From contig OW121744.1 of assembly GCA_933228675.1 (NCBI GenBank), positions 100,076,813-100,140,812 of the forward strand: a stretch of 64,000 nucleotides of DNA, in the 5' to 3' direction. Both the position numbers and the translations under genes were made by a program. This document shows positions 47,076 through 58,000 of this stretch, piece after piece. Source of the stretch: Stomorhina lunata (lineage: Eukaryota > Arthropoda > Insecta > Diptera > Rhiniidae). Numbering within the stretch: the stretch's first letter is position 1; each line of letters opens with the position of its first letter. The notes under the pieces were generated by a model. It made no database searches. It was not told the DNA's origin and was given only the letters and a program-made list of their open reading frames with translations.

Positions 47076-47800
47076 GAATATCTCGCCATCCCCTCGAGAA
47101 ATGCCTAGCATTTACGAGTTAGATATCGTGAAGACATTGAAGATGAAATTATCGCAAAGACTCTGAAAAGTTCTATAATAGAATGTCTCGCCATCCAATC
47201 GAGAGATGCCTAGCATTTTCGAGATAGATATCGTGAAGACATTGGAGATAAAGATGTCGTAAATACCTTAAAGGTGTCGTGAAGTTATGATCTCGAAAAG
47301 TTCTATAATGGAATATTTTGCCATACTCTTGAGAGAAGCCTGGCATTTACGAGATAGATCTCTTGAAGACACTGAAGATGAAGATATCGCAAAGACTCTG
47401 AAAAGTTCTATAATGGAATATCTCGCCATCCCCTTGAGAGAAGGCTAGCATTTAAGACTTAGATCTCGTAAAAACATTGAAGATATCGTAAAGACCTTAA
47501 AGATGTCGTGAAGTTATGGAATATCTCGCCATCTTCTTGAGAAAATCCTGGTTAGATATCGTGAAGGCATTGAAGGTGAAGATGTCATGAAGACATTGAA
47601 AAGTTCTATAATGGAATGTTTCGCCGTCCCTTTGAGAGATATTTAAGAAGAAGATGTCGTAAGGGCCTTGAAGATGTAGCGATCTAGAAAAGTTCTATAA
47701 TGGAATATCTCGCCATCCACTAGAAAGATATCTAGGATTTACGAGTTATATATCGTGAATTGAAGAGGAATATGTTGTAAAGACATTTGAAAGAGATCAA
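47076..47800 (+). repeat. Minisatellite, ~95-125-bp unit, about seven copies
   Basis: The phrase 'ggaatatctcgccatcc' or close variants starts copies near 47080, 47193, 47317, 47428, 47525, 47619 and 47707. Each copy also carries 'gatatcgtgaagacattgaa' and 'gaaaagttctataatggaat' in part. Unit lengths vary by internal loss or gain. The array begins directly at the second SINE tail. Confidence 0.85.
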
Positions 47801-47929
47801 AGATTGATGGACATTTTTTTCTAATGGCAGGATAAAATAGCCACCGCAATATCACTTGTATAAGTAACAGCTTCAAACTTTATTTGTTAATAGGTTCAAC
47901 AAAAAAAAAAGACTGAATGTGGATGAGGA

Positions 47930-48400
47930 TTATTCAGGAACGTAGTTTGGGTTCAAGGGGATGTTGGATACCAAGCAACGGTTCTGATTGGTCTTAACTT
48001 GTAAAGCCCAGACTTCATCTCAACTGTGGACTCTGACCTCCTCGTGGTAACACCTGGGGAACTACGTTAACAGCCATTGATGTAGTGAGCTAACATGTGT
48101 AGCGAGTTCTTCCATAAGAACTATAAAAATATGGATAGGACGTCGGGCTAGTAACCCACACCTGGAAAAAACAATTACTATGAAAAAGCTTAAATTAGAA
48201 TTAAGACGGCCTCCTAATGTTAGGAAAGGACTTCCGAAACTACCAAGACCAAGTAGAGGAAAATCTTTCAAAGCTTGGTCTACGAAATTGGAGAATATGC
48301 GTACAAAATCGAAGCGCATGGAATTCTAAATTATGCTTGACCTTTGACCTTAATCGGTTGTAAATATAGGTCATTTAAGTAAGTAAGTAAGTTTGGGTAC
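47930..48400 (-). repeat. Dispersed repeat family X, copy 3
   Basis: On the minus strand it reads acttacttacttaaatgacc, ggtcaaaggtcaagc, tagaattccatgcgcttcg, gacgtcctatccatattttt, cacgaggaggtcagagtcc and accaatcagaaccgttgctt, in the order of the copy at 39110-39540. The 85-codon frame 48062-48319 is repeat sequence. Confidence 0.7.
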
Positions 48401-49060
48401 AATAATGCGTTTTAAATTTTCTATAAAGGAGGGAGTTTAGACAAATTAGTCTAAAATCTAAAGGTATACTGTCAGAAACTTTAACAGTATTATAAATTAA
48501 GACTATTTCACACCTAGTCCGGGATCGGCATATACATACATTAGAAAAGGTATCTTCTTAAGTGGATCAGAGACAATAAAACATTTCTGCTGAAGCATAA
48601 ATCAACATGTGTGATAATCGGTACATATTAGATCCTAGTTCCTTACTACAGGAAACTGTAGTACTAAAAGTTAGAAAAATTTTAAAATTGTCTAAAATCA
48701 TCTAAAAATCAACGAGAGCATGAACGTGGTTAGTCCAATAAAGTTTAACTATCCGGTTTAATTTCGACTATTTCAGTTAACGAAATCGGTGACATTTGAC
48801 CCGAAGCCACTTACTACAACCGAGCTTTTCCCTAATGACTGCAATCAATTTTAGATCGATTCTTCTTAGTGTCATAGAATAAATTGGAGCAAAGACAGAA
48901 CCATTTATCTATACTCCCAATTCTAGAGTCTGAAATTTAATCTCTCAATTACCGTGAGTAAAATGTTTTAAAAGAGAAAGCTTTTAATACTAATATTAAC
49001 AAATTGATTCTCTCGGCAATTAAAGACGAATTAGTCATGACGTAACGTAAAGTAAGTCAT
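48401..49060. other. Intergenic repeat remnants
   Basis: Phrases such as 'gaaatcggtgacatttgacc' near 48780 indicate decayed dispersed repeat. No gene. Holds the 3' flank of gene E. Confidence 0.45.
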
Positions 49061-49151
49061 TATAACGTTTATTGAAAATTTAAGAATAAAGATACAAATT
49101 ACTTCCGATTTAAAATCAGTTTATTCAAATTATTTATATTTCACTTTTTCC

Positions 49152-50740
49152 TCACAACGGCACAACTTTCAAATAAATGCCATTTTTCGCGGAAATCAAA
49201 AAGTTTTTGTTATCCAATTCCACGGGAATTTCGGTACGCTCGCAGCACTCCACCCGATAATTTCGCAATATTTCAATCAAACCCAATTTTGTTTGAATTT
49301 TACCAAAACGAGCACCAATACAATTGCGAGGGCCGTCACCGAAAGGCAAATAGGTTGAGGCATGACGTTTTTCAATTTCCGAAGGCAAGAAACGTTGAGG
49401 ATCAAACTTTTCGGGGTCTTTAAAATACTGGGGATCATAGTGTATGGCAGCAACGGGTATGGTAATGGTAATACCTTTTTCTATAACATACTGAGTATTG
49501 GGTACTTGATAATCGTTTTTAGTTTTGCGCACCAAGTTGGGTAGTACAGGATAGAGACGTAGAGTTTCTAAAGTTAAGATAAGAAAAAAAAAATAAATTT
49601 TTATAATAAAAAAATAAAAGAAAACTAAAAAAATATACCTGCTATAACTTGCTCCAGGTAAGCCATTGAATTTACTCCTTCATAGGTAATTTCCTGGTTG
49701 CATTCCTTGATTGTTTTCAGAATTTCGGTTCTTAATTGTTCCTGTACCTCCGAATTCTTGGCCAATTCGTAGAGGCAAAATGACATGGTGGTCGAAGAGG
49801 TTTCAAATCCTCCCAAGAAAAACACAAAAGTCTGGGCCGCCATTTGCTCGATGGTTAAACCCTGCGTCAAGTCTATAGCCGATTTTTTATGATCATCATT
49901 TTTACTTTTCATTTCTATTAACAGATCCATGAAATCATTACGTTTAATATTATTGGCCAGACGATAGTCTACCGTCTCCTTGACTATATTGATAAAGAAA
50001 TTGCTGACATCATCGGTAAAAAATTTCATATTTAACTTTCTGGCCAGATCCGGACAGACAATCATAAACAATTGTACTAACATATTGTGACGGGTTTCCG
50101 TAAATATCGAACGGCCTTTAACTCTAAATTCGGCATTAGGATTTTGGAGGCTATTGCACTCTATACCAAAGGCACAAGTACCTATAACGTCGGTGGTAAA
50201 ACGGGCACAGAGATCTTTTATTTCGAGAACGAGATCTTGACTCTTCTTCAACTCCTCTTTTAGGGCCTGGGAAAATTTCTTTCCAACCTCCACTACCGTG
50301 GGAAACATGTACTTCATTTTGGCTGAGGTAAAAACTGGTGTTAACTTTGTGCGCATTGCCCTCCACTGCTCACCCTCGAGAGTGACCAAATGTCCCGTCA
50401 AGGGATCTTCTTCGACATTATGAAAAGCATTACGATCGTGAAAATTAGAAAAGTCTTTAATCAATATATTTTTAATCAAATCCAAGTCAAAGATGATAAC
50501 CGACTTGGACACAAACATATAGACTCCACAGAAGGGAGCTTGACCTTTGAATTTCGTATATAGACGACCGATTATATCTCGTAAATGTTTGGTACGACCT
50601 ATACCCTGGAAGTTACCGAGCGGAGGTGTAGGAGTCTCGTAGGGGATACCAAGTCTTTTAAAGTAGGTAAAGGTGTTGTAAAAGTAGAAGGCGGCTAGAC
50701 TTATCAGAGAGATAATTAACGTTATGATCACCGAAAACAT
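49152..50740 (-). CDS. Cytochrome P450 E, CYP6A-like
   Basis: Minus-strand gene: exon 1 50740-49639, 71-bp GT-AG phase-1 intron 49638-49568, exon 2 49567-49152; 505 residues. Motifs: anchor 1-22 (FSVIITLIISLISLAAFYFY), hinge GIPYETPTPP, C-helix WRAMR, I-helix GGFETS (310-315), ETLR (368-371), PQRF (424-427, for PERF), heme FGDGPRNCIGARFG with Cys450. It is the sister of gene F: both have KLTPVFTSAKM/RM and ETLRLYP rather than the KLSPTFTSGKM and ETLRKYP of A-D. Genes D and E are convergent. AATAAA signals (minus strand) occur at 49125-49120 and 49073-49068. Expected in the ER membrane; substrate unknown. Confidence 0.95.
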
Positions 50741-51336
50741 TTTGCGTTCGTTACACGATTTTCAGTAAAGTTTTTGTTAACTGCGAAATTGATACTAATT
50801 GGAAATAAAGAAAATTATGGAATGAAGTTCATTATTTAGAAAGCTTTTGCAATATTTATCAAGTGGCGTTTAAAATGCACTTACCCGGTTTCACGAGTGA
50901 AATATTAAGAATAATTATGAAATATTTTGGATTAATTTGTTGTTAAAGAGAACTTATTCCTTCTCTCTTTACAAATCAATTGCACTCTCTTATAAAAAAG
51001 CTTTTTAAAATATTTAAGATTTTTGCTCTTTCAATGAAGAAAGCTTTTTGTTTGAATTTATGTTTGGGATGCCAGAAAGTTTTTGTGAAAAAAACGTGAA
51101 CATTTTTCCAAAACTAGAGCCACTATCGGCAATTAATCTTCGACAAAAAATCGGAATTGGCAAAATATTTTTAAAAATTTTGATTTGAATTTTGGTTTAT
51201 TTTTTTTTTTTTGAATATGAAAAAAAGTTTGCAGTGATTTTTTGTACCCTTTGCCACACATAGCGCAGCAGGGAAATACGGGTACAACTCAATACCTTTG
51301 TCATTTCTTGATTGCTTTTCTTGGTTTTTTTTGGTT
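50741..51336. other. Upstream region of gene E
   Basis: AT-rich. A reversed TATA-like tttttataag occurs near 50990, but it is 250 bp from the start codon and is not convincing as the promoter. Confidence 0.4.
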
Positions 51337-52336
51337 ACTTAACCCTTACATAATCCTTGGGTCAATTTGACCCAATTTTGTTTTTCAAACGCAAAATTTT
51401 GCCCTTAAATAATTAGATATGAACATGAAACTTTAATTTATCCATTACAGAGCCGAAATAAATGTTTTTTTTTAAAGAAAATAATAAAATTAAAATTTTT
51501 CCTCCCCCCCTCCACATTTGAAAACACGATTTAGACACATTTAATACCCTTTTGGTCAATATGACCCATAAAAAGAGATATTTCAGGCTTAATTCCATTT
51601 TATATTATTCATATTCATATTATTCATATTTGGCGAAGAATATTTCTGATGTTCTGGACATGAGAATTCTATGTAATGTCCGTACGACAAAATACATCTT
51701 TTAAGTGTCTAAAGAAGCATTCTAATGCCTCGGTTTTCTAAAACGGTACAAGAGATACTTCACTCCATCTGATCTCGTTACTATTTACACCACCTCATGT
51801 ATGGGCCGGAGCTTCAAAATCTATTTTGGAGCTTCTCGACGGAGTGCAGGAAATGGCGAAAGTGCTCATCGGGAGAGTGGGGTATCCAACTCTATTGATT
51901 TACAGGAGCACCGTCGCAATTTGAGTTGTGTCACGCTATTATATTGTTAATCCTTTGGAATGTGCTCTAACGAAATCAGAGAACTCGTTCCCGAAACTCG
52001 GACTCTTTAACGCAATACACGGCATTCTGTTAGAGCTCATTCCTTTGTGGTCGATTGGCCGGTAGACCAAACAACACACTACATTAAATTCGTTCTTCAG
52101 CCATATAGTTCGTATGTGGAATTCACTTCCCGCAGAAATTCAAAGCCATAAACACTACTATATCTATCCTCCCTCCCATAACCTATTTTCCTACTTTCAA
52201 CACAATGCATTGCATAAGTAGGGGTCATCCCCTGAGTGCTGGTCCTAAATTAAAAAAAATCCTATGTTAAATATGAAATTTTGTTAAAATTTCATTGTTG
52301 GGTCATATTAACCCAAAGGGTATTATGAAGGGCACA
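51337..52336. mobile_element. piggyBac-like ends with nested LINE 3' fragment
   Basis: The left end is TTAA then cccttacataatccttgggt and caatttgaccc. The right end, near 52290-52336, is the inverted relative (tgggtcatattaaccc ... gtattatgaaggg). TTAA plus CCCTT ends suggest piggyBac-type mobility, but the right flank is not TTAA and no transposase is visible. A LINE fragment fills most of the interior. Confidence 0.45.
51700..52262 (+). pseudogene. LINE ORF2 C-terminal remnant
   Basis: From 51909 one frame reads HRRNLSCVTLLYC, stop, SFGMCSNEIRELVPETRTL, stop, RNTRHSVRAHSFVVDWPVD and QTTHY. This is the C-terminal tail typical of Jockey/CR1-type LINE ORF2 proteins (RR...L..R..G.CS.E...LVP...R..R..HP..V..P..RT..Y). 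Two stops make it dead. An A-rich end near 52246-52262 fits the 3' terminus. Confidence 0.6.
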
Positions 52337-52460
52337 AATCCAAGGAAAGTAGAAGTGGGTGTTTAATCTTTAGTCTATTCAAACATTACATAGAAATTTT
52401 AGTAATCTAAAGAATAAGGAAAGTGAATTTAAATTTTTCTTCAAAAAAATATTTATTTAC

Positions 52461-52830
52461 TCATGAATTTCTATTTTGTGGTCCCCCTATTATTGTAGTG
52501 CAAAAGCCATGAATTGTTTTACCGCAATTCCGGACGTTTTCTTCGTTTTGCATCATGTAAGTGGCGCATAAATTTAAGAGAATACATCTTATTGATCGCA
52601 TAACCATGTGGTAGGAATTCCTGATGTACTTCGCCACAGTAATCGAAAAAACAGTGCTTTTTTCGTTCCTGGGCTCTTCCATTGGGGCGACTGAACTTTG
52701 GTTTCGATATCAAAACCATATACCCATGATTCGTTACCAGTTATTATCTTTTTAACCCAATCTGAATAGCCGTTGACTTCATTCAAAAACTTCGGAGCGA
52801 TGCTCACGCGAATATATTTATCGTTTTAAA
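52461..52830 (-). pseudogene. Decayed mariner transposase fragment
   Basis: Minus-strand pieces in shifting frames include VKKIITGNESWVYGFDIETK, SPQWKSPGTKKA and EVHQEFLPHG. These match the central catalytic part of mariner transposases (first Asp usually in TGDESWVY, here Asn). Several frameshifts; no terminal repeats seen. It is a different lineage from the two copies near gene C. Confidence 0.8.
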
Positions 52831-53159
52831 CTAAAAATTTTTTTTGCATAAAAAAGAAAAAAATTTAAAAAAGGATGTCACTAAAAACATTATAATTCTA
52901 AAAATGGGATGCAAAGGTATCTAAAATTTATAGATTTCATTTATGAATCATTGCGCTATTTGACGGTATTATTCTTCAACCTCTAAAGGAGTCTAAAGAA
53001 AATCTAAGGCTTGTTGAAATTGGGATTTAAGCAGCTGTTAAAAACATAGGTCAACAGATATCAAAACTGAGTAGTTTGATTAGCAAAAGGTGTCTATTTT
53101 CTGGAAATCTATATTAGGGTTCCAAAATTATCTTCGTAAAAACTCTTAGTATGACGAGG

Positions 53160-53700
53160 AGGTCCATAAATGCCACTGATAAGAAAAGAGCAGCCTACAG
53201 GGCAGCTCTGCGGTCAATAGCTACGTGTCGAACTTAAGAAAGATATCGAGAGAAATGGAGGGAAGAGAAACGCATATTCCGAAGGAAAACGGAAGAATTG
53301 GAGGGAAGTGTGATCGAGGAAATTGAGAAGTAAAAGAGTTGTAATACCGGATGGTTTTGGCAGGTGTATATTCTCCTGTTAGGACGACCATAAAAACAAA
53401 TGCAGAAAGCGTACTAAAACTATAGAAAGAGTCCTTACGCAAACTGCTGGTACTAAATGAAAGCGACCAAGATAACACAAATCATGTGCCAGATTTTAAA
53501 ACCCGATGACATTGATATCCTGGGACGCGCATTGCTCGACGTGACTGCCGCCTTTTCAAGCATTGAGAAGGACTCATATAAAATGGGTCTAGTTGTCAAT
53601 GAATCAAAAACAAAACTGATGGTTTCTGCAAGCAGACAGTACACAAGAATAGGACCGCATGTAATCACTAAAAACTATAGCTTCAACGTTGTTTAATCAT
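53160..53700 (+). pseudogene. Non-LTR reverse transcriptase remnant
   Basis: The first part (53171-53330) reads TDKKRAAYRAALRS, stop, ERYREKWREEKRIFRRK, as in the region before the RT of some LINEs. After a deletion, 53457-53696 reads DDIDILGRALLDVTAAFSSI and KMGLVVNESKTKLM, which is the RT palm around the YADD box, here altered to KPDD. Clearly inactive. Confidence 0.75.
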
Positions 53701-54640
53701 TTTGTCCCGCCGCACAGTGCTACCATCAGTGGACAAATATCAAAAAAATGATTGACGCAAATTTTATTAAAAGTAATTGATTTCGATAGATAACAATACA
53801 ACTAACACAAATCTGAAAGACATTTCTTAATCTTTTAATTTTTTGCTACCGCCAGGTGGCGCTAAACTTGAGCAAAATTACGAAAAAAGTATTTGTTCAA
53901 AAACATTTTTGATGGTTTTGTTACATAAGCGTGTTTAGAAAAATACAAAAATTTAGATTTCAAATTCAGTATTAATTTAATAATGCTTTGTAGAATAGAA
54001 TTTTGACGTTTTTGTTTTTTTGTAAATTTTAATGGAAGATTAAAAAAATACATCAAATATCATCTTTTTTTTGAGTTTTTATCACCCTGGACCCTTATTT
54101 CACACCAAATTTCATTTATATGCGACAACCGATTTTAGATATATTTTTCATATTGTGATTTTTGTTGATTCTTTCAGATTTAAGGATTTGTGCATCCTAG
54201 CAGTGTCCCTAAACCGATTTTGTCGAAAGTTTGCAAACAATTTAACCAAATTTTTAATAAATCATGCACCAAATTGGATACAGTTCTTAGCTGGTAGCTG
54301 GAGATGCCAGGCAAAAGCTTCATCCTATTACATCTTGGCCTTTGACTGTAACAGGTTATTTACCACCTGTAACGGTCAAAGGCCAAGAGCAAGTATTTCC
54401 CTAAGGATAACAAATTGGTTTCATACTTAATAATACTCCAATACCTCCTACCTTCTCGGAATAGAAATTTAAGCCCTTTACAAACACAAATTTATCCGTT
54501 TTTGAATGGCTTAGAAAAATATTGTTTATAGCAGATCATATTTGATTATACCTCTCATACTTTACCAACTCTTAAAAGTCACTTGATTATCACGAAAATT
54601 ACAAAAAAAATCTTATAATAAACCCAAAAAATCTTAAATG
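53701..54640. other. Unassigned sequence with one hairpin
   Basis: Holds 'ccaggtggcgctaaacttg' near 53853, similar to the tandem repeat at 3.6-4.2 kb. A 23-bp inverted repeat lies at 54334-54356 / 54365-54387 (cttggcctttgactgtaaca and inverse, two mismatches, 8-base loop). No gene. Confidence 0.5.
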
Positions 54641-54799
54641 TTAACCCATTAGTGGACACGGACAACCAGGGAATCGATTTGCACCAAACTTGGAACATAT
54701 AGTAGTTAATGTATCTTAATCCTACATTTGGTGTAAATTATCTATAGCGGGCAGTCAGCCCGTCCCGTGGGGGAGTGCCATATGGCACTCATGTCCACT
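54641..54799. mobile_element. Possible small TTAA-type MITE
   Basis: ttaacccattagtggacacg at the left and atgtccact at the right give a weak inverted end (AGTGGACA / TGTCCACT), with a gtgccatatggcac palindrome near the right end. No target duplication was found on the right, so this is tentative. Confidence 0.3.
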
Positions 54800-55110
54800 T
54801 CAGTTTTGGCTTATTCAATATATAAACTAACAATTTGTATAGGTTTCAATAAAAAACAAAATCAAAATCTGTTGAGATTTGTTGTAAAATCACTCGAAAC
54901 TGATGATATGTTTGGTTTCGACATATGATAAAAAAATCGGCAATTTTGATATTAAAAATCACCAAGATGACGATAATCTGGCAGGCCTGGTTATCAAAAC
55001 AAAATCTCTTAAGATCTCTTTTCTATAGCTATAGCTTGTTCTCTTCTTCATAGCCTCTCCCTTATAATAAAAGCTTTCGTTAATTTGAACTCAAAATACG
55101 TAAAAAAACA
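54800..55110. other. Intergenic sequence downstream of gene F
   Basis: AT-rich, nothing recognised. The polyadenylation signal of gene F lies just beyond, at 55119-55114. Confidence 0.5.
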
Positions 55111-55226
55111 AACTTTATTATTAAAACAAACAACCTTTTAATGCAAATTTATAAAAAAAAATTACCATACAAAAATCAATTAAAACAAAATTAAGTGAAA
55201 TTATTCCACCCCTATAATTAGCCGAT

Positions 55227-56805
55227 CTACAGCTCTACGACCTTCAAATTAATACCATTTTTGGCCGCCATTAAAAAGTTCTTTTTGTCAATTTCCAAAG
55301 GTATTTCGGTTTGAGAGCAGCACTCAAAACGATAGCGTTGCAGTAGAGAGATAAGACCGATTTTTGTTTGCATTTTGCCAAAACGAGAACCAATACAATT
55401 GCGTGGACCATCACCAAAGGGTAAGTAGGCGCAGGGGTGTCTTTTTTCCACTTGCAGAGGATCAAAATGAGAGGGATCAAATTTAGTGGGATTTTCGTAG
55501 TATTCAGGATCAGAGTGAAGAGCAGCTACCGGTATGGTGACTGTTATGCCTTGTTGTATGACATGCGAAGAATTGGGCACCTGGTAGTCTTGGCTAACCT
55601 TACGTATAAGATTGGCAATAATGGGATAGAGGCGTAGAGTTTCTGGAAAGTTTAATAAATTTTAAGTTTGTTTTGAGAAGTTAGATCGTTTACTTACCCG
55701 CCATTACTTGTTCCAAATATTTCATATTATTCATGCCCTCATAGGTCAGTTGACCCTCATTTTCCTTAATGTTCTCCAGGATTTCCTTTCTCAATTTTTC
55801 CTGTATATCCGGATTTCTGGCCAATTCATAGAGACAAAAAGACATTGTGGTCGAAGAGGTCTCAAAACCCGCCAAAAAGAAAACAAAAGTCTGGGCGGCC
55901 ATTTGTTCCACCGTCAGACCCTGAGACAAATCAATGCCCTGCGATTCGCCAGCTATCTGGTCATTTTTGGCTTTTAACTCGATTATCAAGTCCATAAAAT
56001 CATTGCGTTTTATATTATTCTCCAAACGATAGTTGATCGTCTGTTTGACGATGTTCAAAAAGAATTCGGTAACATGATCGGTAAACAATTTCATGTGCAA
56101 TTTTCGGGCCAACTGGGGATTGGTAACCATAAAAGTTTGCACCAAGGGACCATGACGCGGTTCCAAAAATATCGATCTGCCCTTTTGACGAAACTCAGCC
56201 TGGGGATCGGTTAGGCTATTGCAGTCAATGCCAAAGGCACAGGTGCCTATAACATCGGTGGTAAAGCGGGCACAAAGATCTTTAATTTCTAACACTTGCT
56301 GCTGAGATTTTGAGGCTTCCCTGCCCATAGTCTCGGCTAAACTCTTGCCCACTTTTACCACGGTCGGAAACATATATTTCATTCTGGCCGATGTAAAGAC
56401 CGGGGTTAATTTTGTGCGCATGGCACGCCATTGCTCACCCTCTAAGTTCACCAAATGACCCGTTAAGGGATCTTCATTGACATTATGGAATAGGGCACGA
56501 TCATGAAAGTTACCGAAATCTTTTATCAAAACATTTTTAATTAAATCCAAATCCAAGATCATGGCTGCCTTAGTAAGAAATATGTAGTAGCCGCAGAAGG
56601 GGGCTTGTCCCTTAAATTTATTGTAGATACGTTGATTGACATCTTTGAAGTGTAAGGTTTTGCCAAGGCCCTTAAAATTACCCAGAAGTGGCACAGGGGT
56701 CTCGTAACATACACCACGTCTCTTCCAGTAGGTGTAATTGTTGTAGAGGTAAGCTGCCGCCAAGGTGACTACGCCGATTAGTAAAGTGCCCAAAAGCGTA
56801 AGCAT
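55227..56805 (-). CDS. Cytochrome P450 F, CYP6A-like
   Basis: Exon 1 56805-55698, 55-bp GT-AG phase-1 intron, exon 2 55642-55227; 507 residues. The frame is open back to an ATG at 56859, but the ATG at 56805 is preferred because it starts at the hydrophobic anchor and lines up exactly with gene E; the earlier start would add 18 polar residues. Motifs: WRAMR, I-helix AGFETS (312-317), ETLR (370-373), heme FGDGPRNCIGSRFG with Cys452. The PERF motif reads PSHF (426-429), so the usual arginine is histidine, as in gene G. The sister gene is E, in the same orientation 5 kb away. Polyadenylation signal (minus strand) at 55119-55114. ER monooxygenase with unknown substrate. Confidence 0.95.
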
Positions 56806-56859
56806 TTTGTTATGACTCGCTTGTTTAGAACTCAAAGTTATACTAAATTGCATCAGCAT

Positions 56860-57030
56860 AACAAAGTGTTTTTAAAGTTTTGATAAAAAACAAGCTTTTT
56901 TAAAAGGTACAGGGTTGCCAAAATTCATTTATATAGTGGGATATTGGAGATAAATTTGGAGATAAATTATTGCCACAAATTGTTGGCTAGCATTGCTGCA
57001 AAGTTAGAGAAATACTTTGTATTAGGCTTT
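56860..57030. other. Upstream region of gene F
   Basis: AT-rich 5' flank. No canonical TATA at the expected spacing. Confidence 0.4.
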
Positions 57031-58000
57031 GCGGTCGCACAGTGGGTTGACAAAAAATTTTAGGAAACAATTCAAGAAGGGAGCTTTATGCCCTCAAAGT
57101 AGGTCACTTCGGGTTTTTCGAAAATTAAAAACTTAAAAACGATCCAGAAGCCACATTTTTGATCTGATACAAAAAATATTCTATGTGCGAAATTTGCTAA
57201 CTGAGATCTACAAAAAACATTGCTACACATATGGTTTATCTCCTATCGTTTATGAGATATTCGACTTTGAAAATGTTTCAACTTTTTAACGTCTTAGGCC
57301 TAGAATTTTGCTAATATCGGATCCGAATTTTTCATTATTAGGAGTTTTCGAGCCTTTTCATGATTTCATGAGGAGGAGTATTCGAGCTGAAGTTTAGAAT
57401 TTGAAGTCTGTTGACTTGTCAGGAGGAGAACTATATGCCCTCAAAGTAGGGCACTTCGGGTTTTCGAAAATTCAAAACGATCCGGAAGCCACATTTTTGA
57501 TCTGATATAAAAAATATTTCTACATACGAAATTTACTTACTGAGATCTACAAAAAACATTGCTTGCATGATTTATCTCCTGTAGTTTATGAGATATTCGA
57601 CTTCGAAAAAAAATTTCAACTTTTTGACGACTTAGGCCAAGAATTTTGCTTAAGTCGGATCCAAATTTTTCATGTTTCATGAGGAGAAGTATTCGAGCTT
57701 AAGTTAAGCATATGAAGTCTGTTGACTTATCAGGAGGGGAGCTAAATGCCCTCAAAGTGGGGCACTTCGGGTTTTCGAAAATTCAAAACGATCCGGAAGC
57801 CACATTTTTGATCTGATATAAAAAATATCTCTATGTGCGAAATTTGCTTACTGAGATCTACAAAAAACATTGCTATAGGTATGATTTATCTCCTCTAGCT
57901 TATGAGATATTCGACTTCGGAAAAAAATTTCAAGTTTTTGACGGCTTACACCTAGAATTTTGCTAATATCGGATCCAAGTTTTTTATGATTTTTCCGAAA
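57031..58000 (+). repeat. Tandem repeat, ~310-345-bp unit, three copies
   Basis: Copies are marked by 'ccctcaaagtagggcacttcgg' variants near 57090, 57435 and 57750, each followed by 'cgatccggaagccacatttt', 'gagatctacaaaaaacattg' and 'tatgagatattcgactt'. No open frame of note. Confidence 0.85.

Noticed and set aside
53457..53696. An intact small gene encoding an RT-like protein
   Set aside because: The RT box is altered to KPDD, upstream parts are out of frame with stops, and both ends of the domain are missing.
56806..56859. An upstream start adding 18 residues to gene F
   Set aside because: The added segment is polar and would precede the membrane anchor; the inner ATG aligns with the start of gene E.
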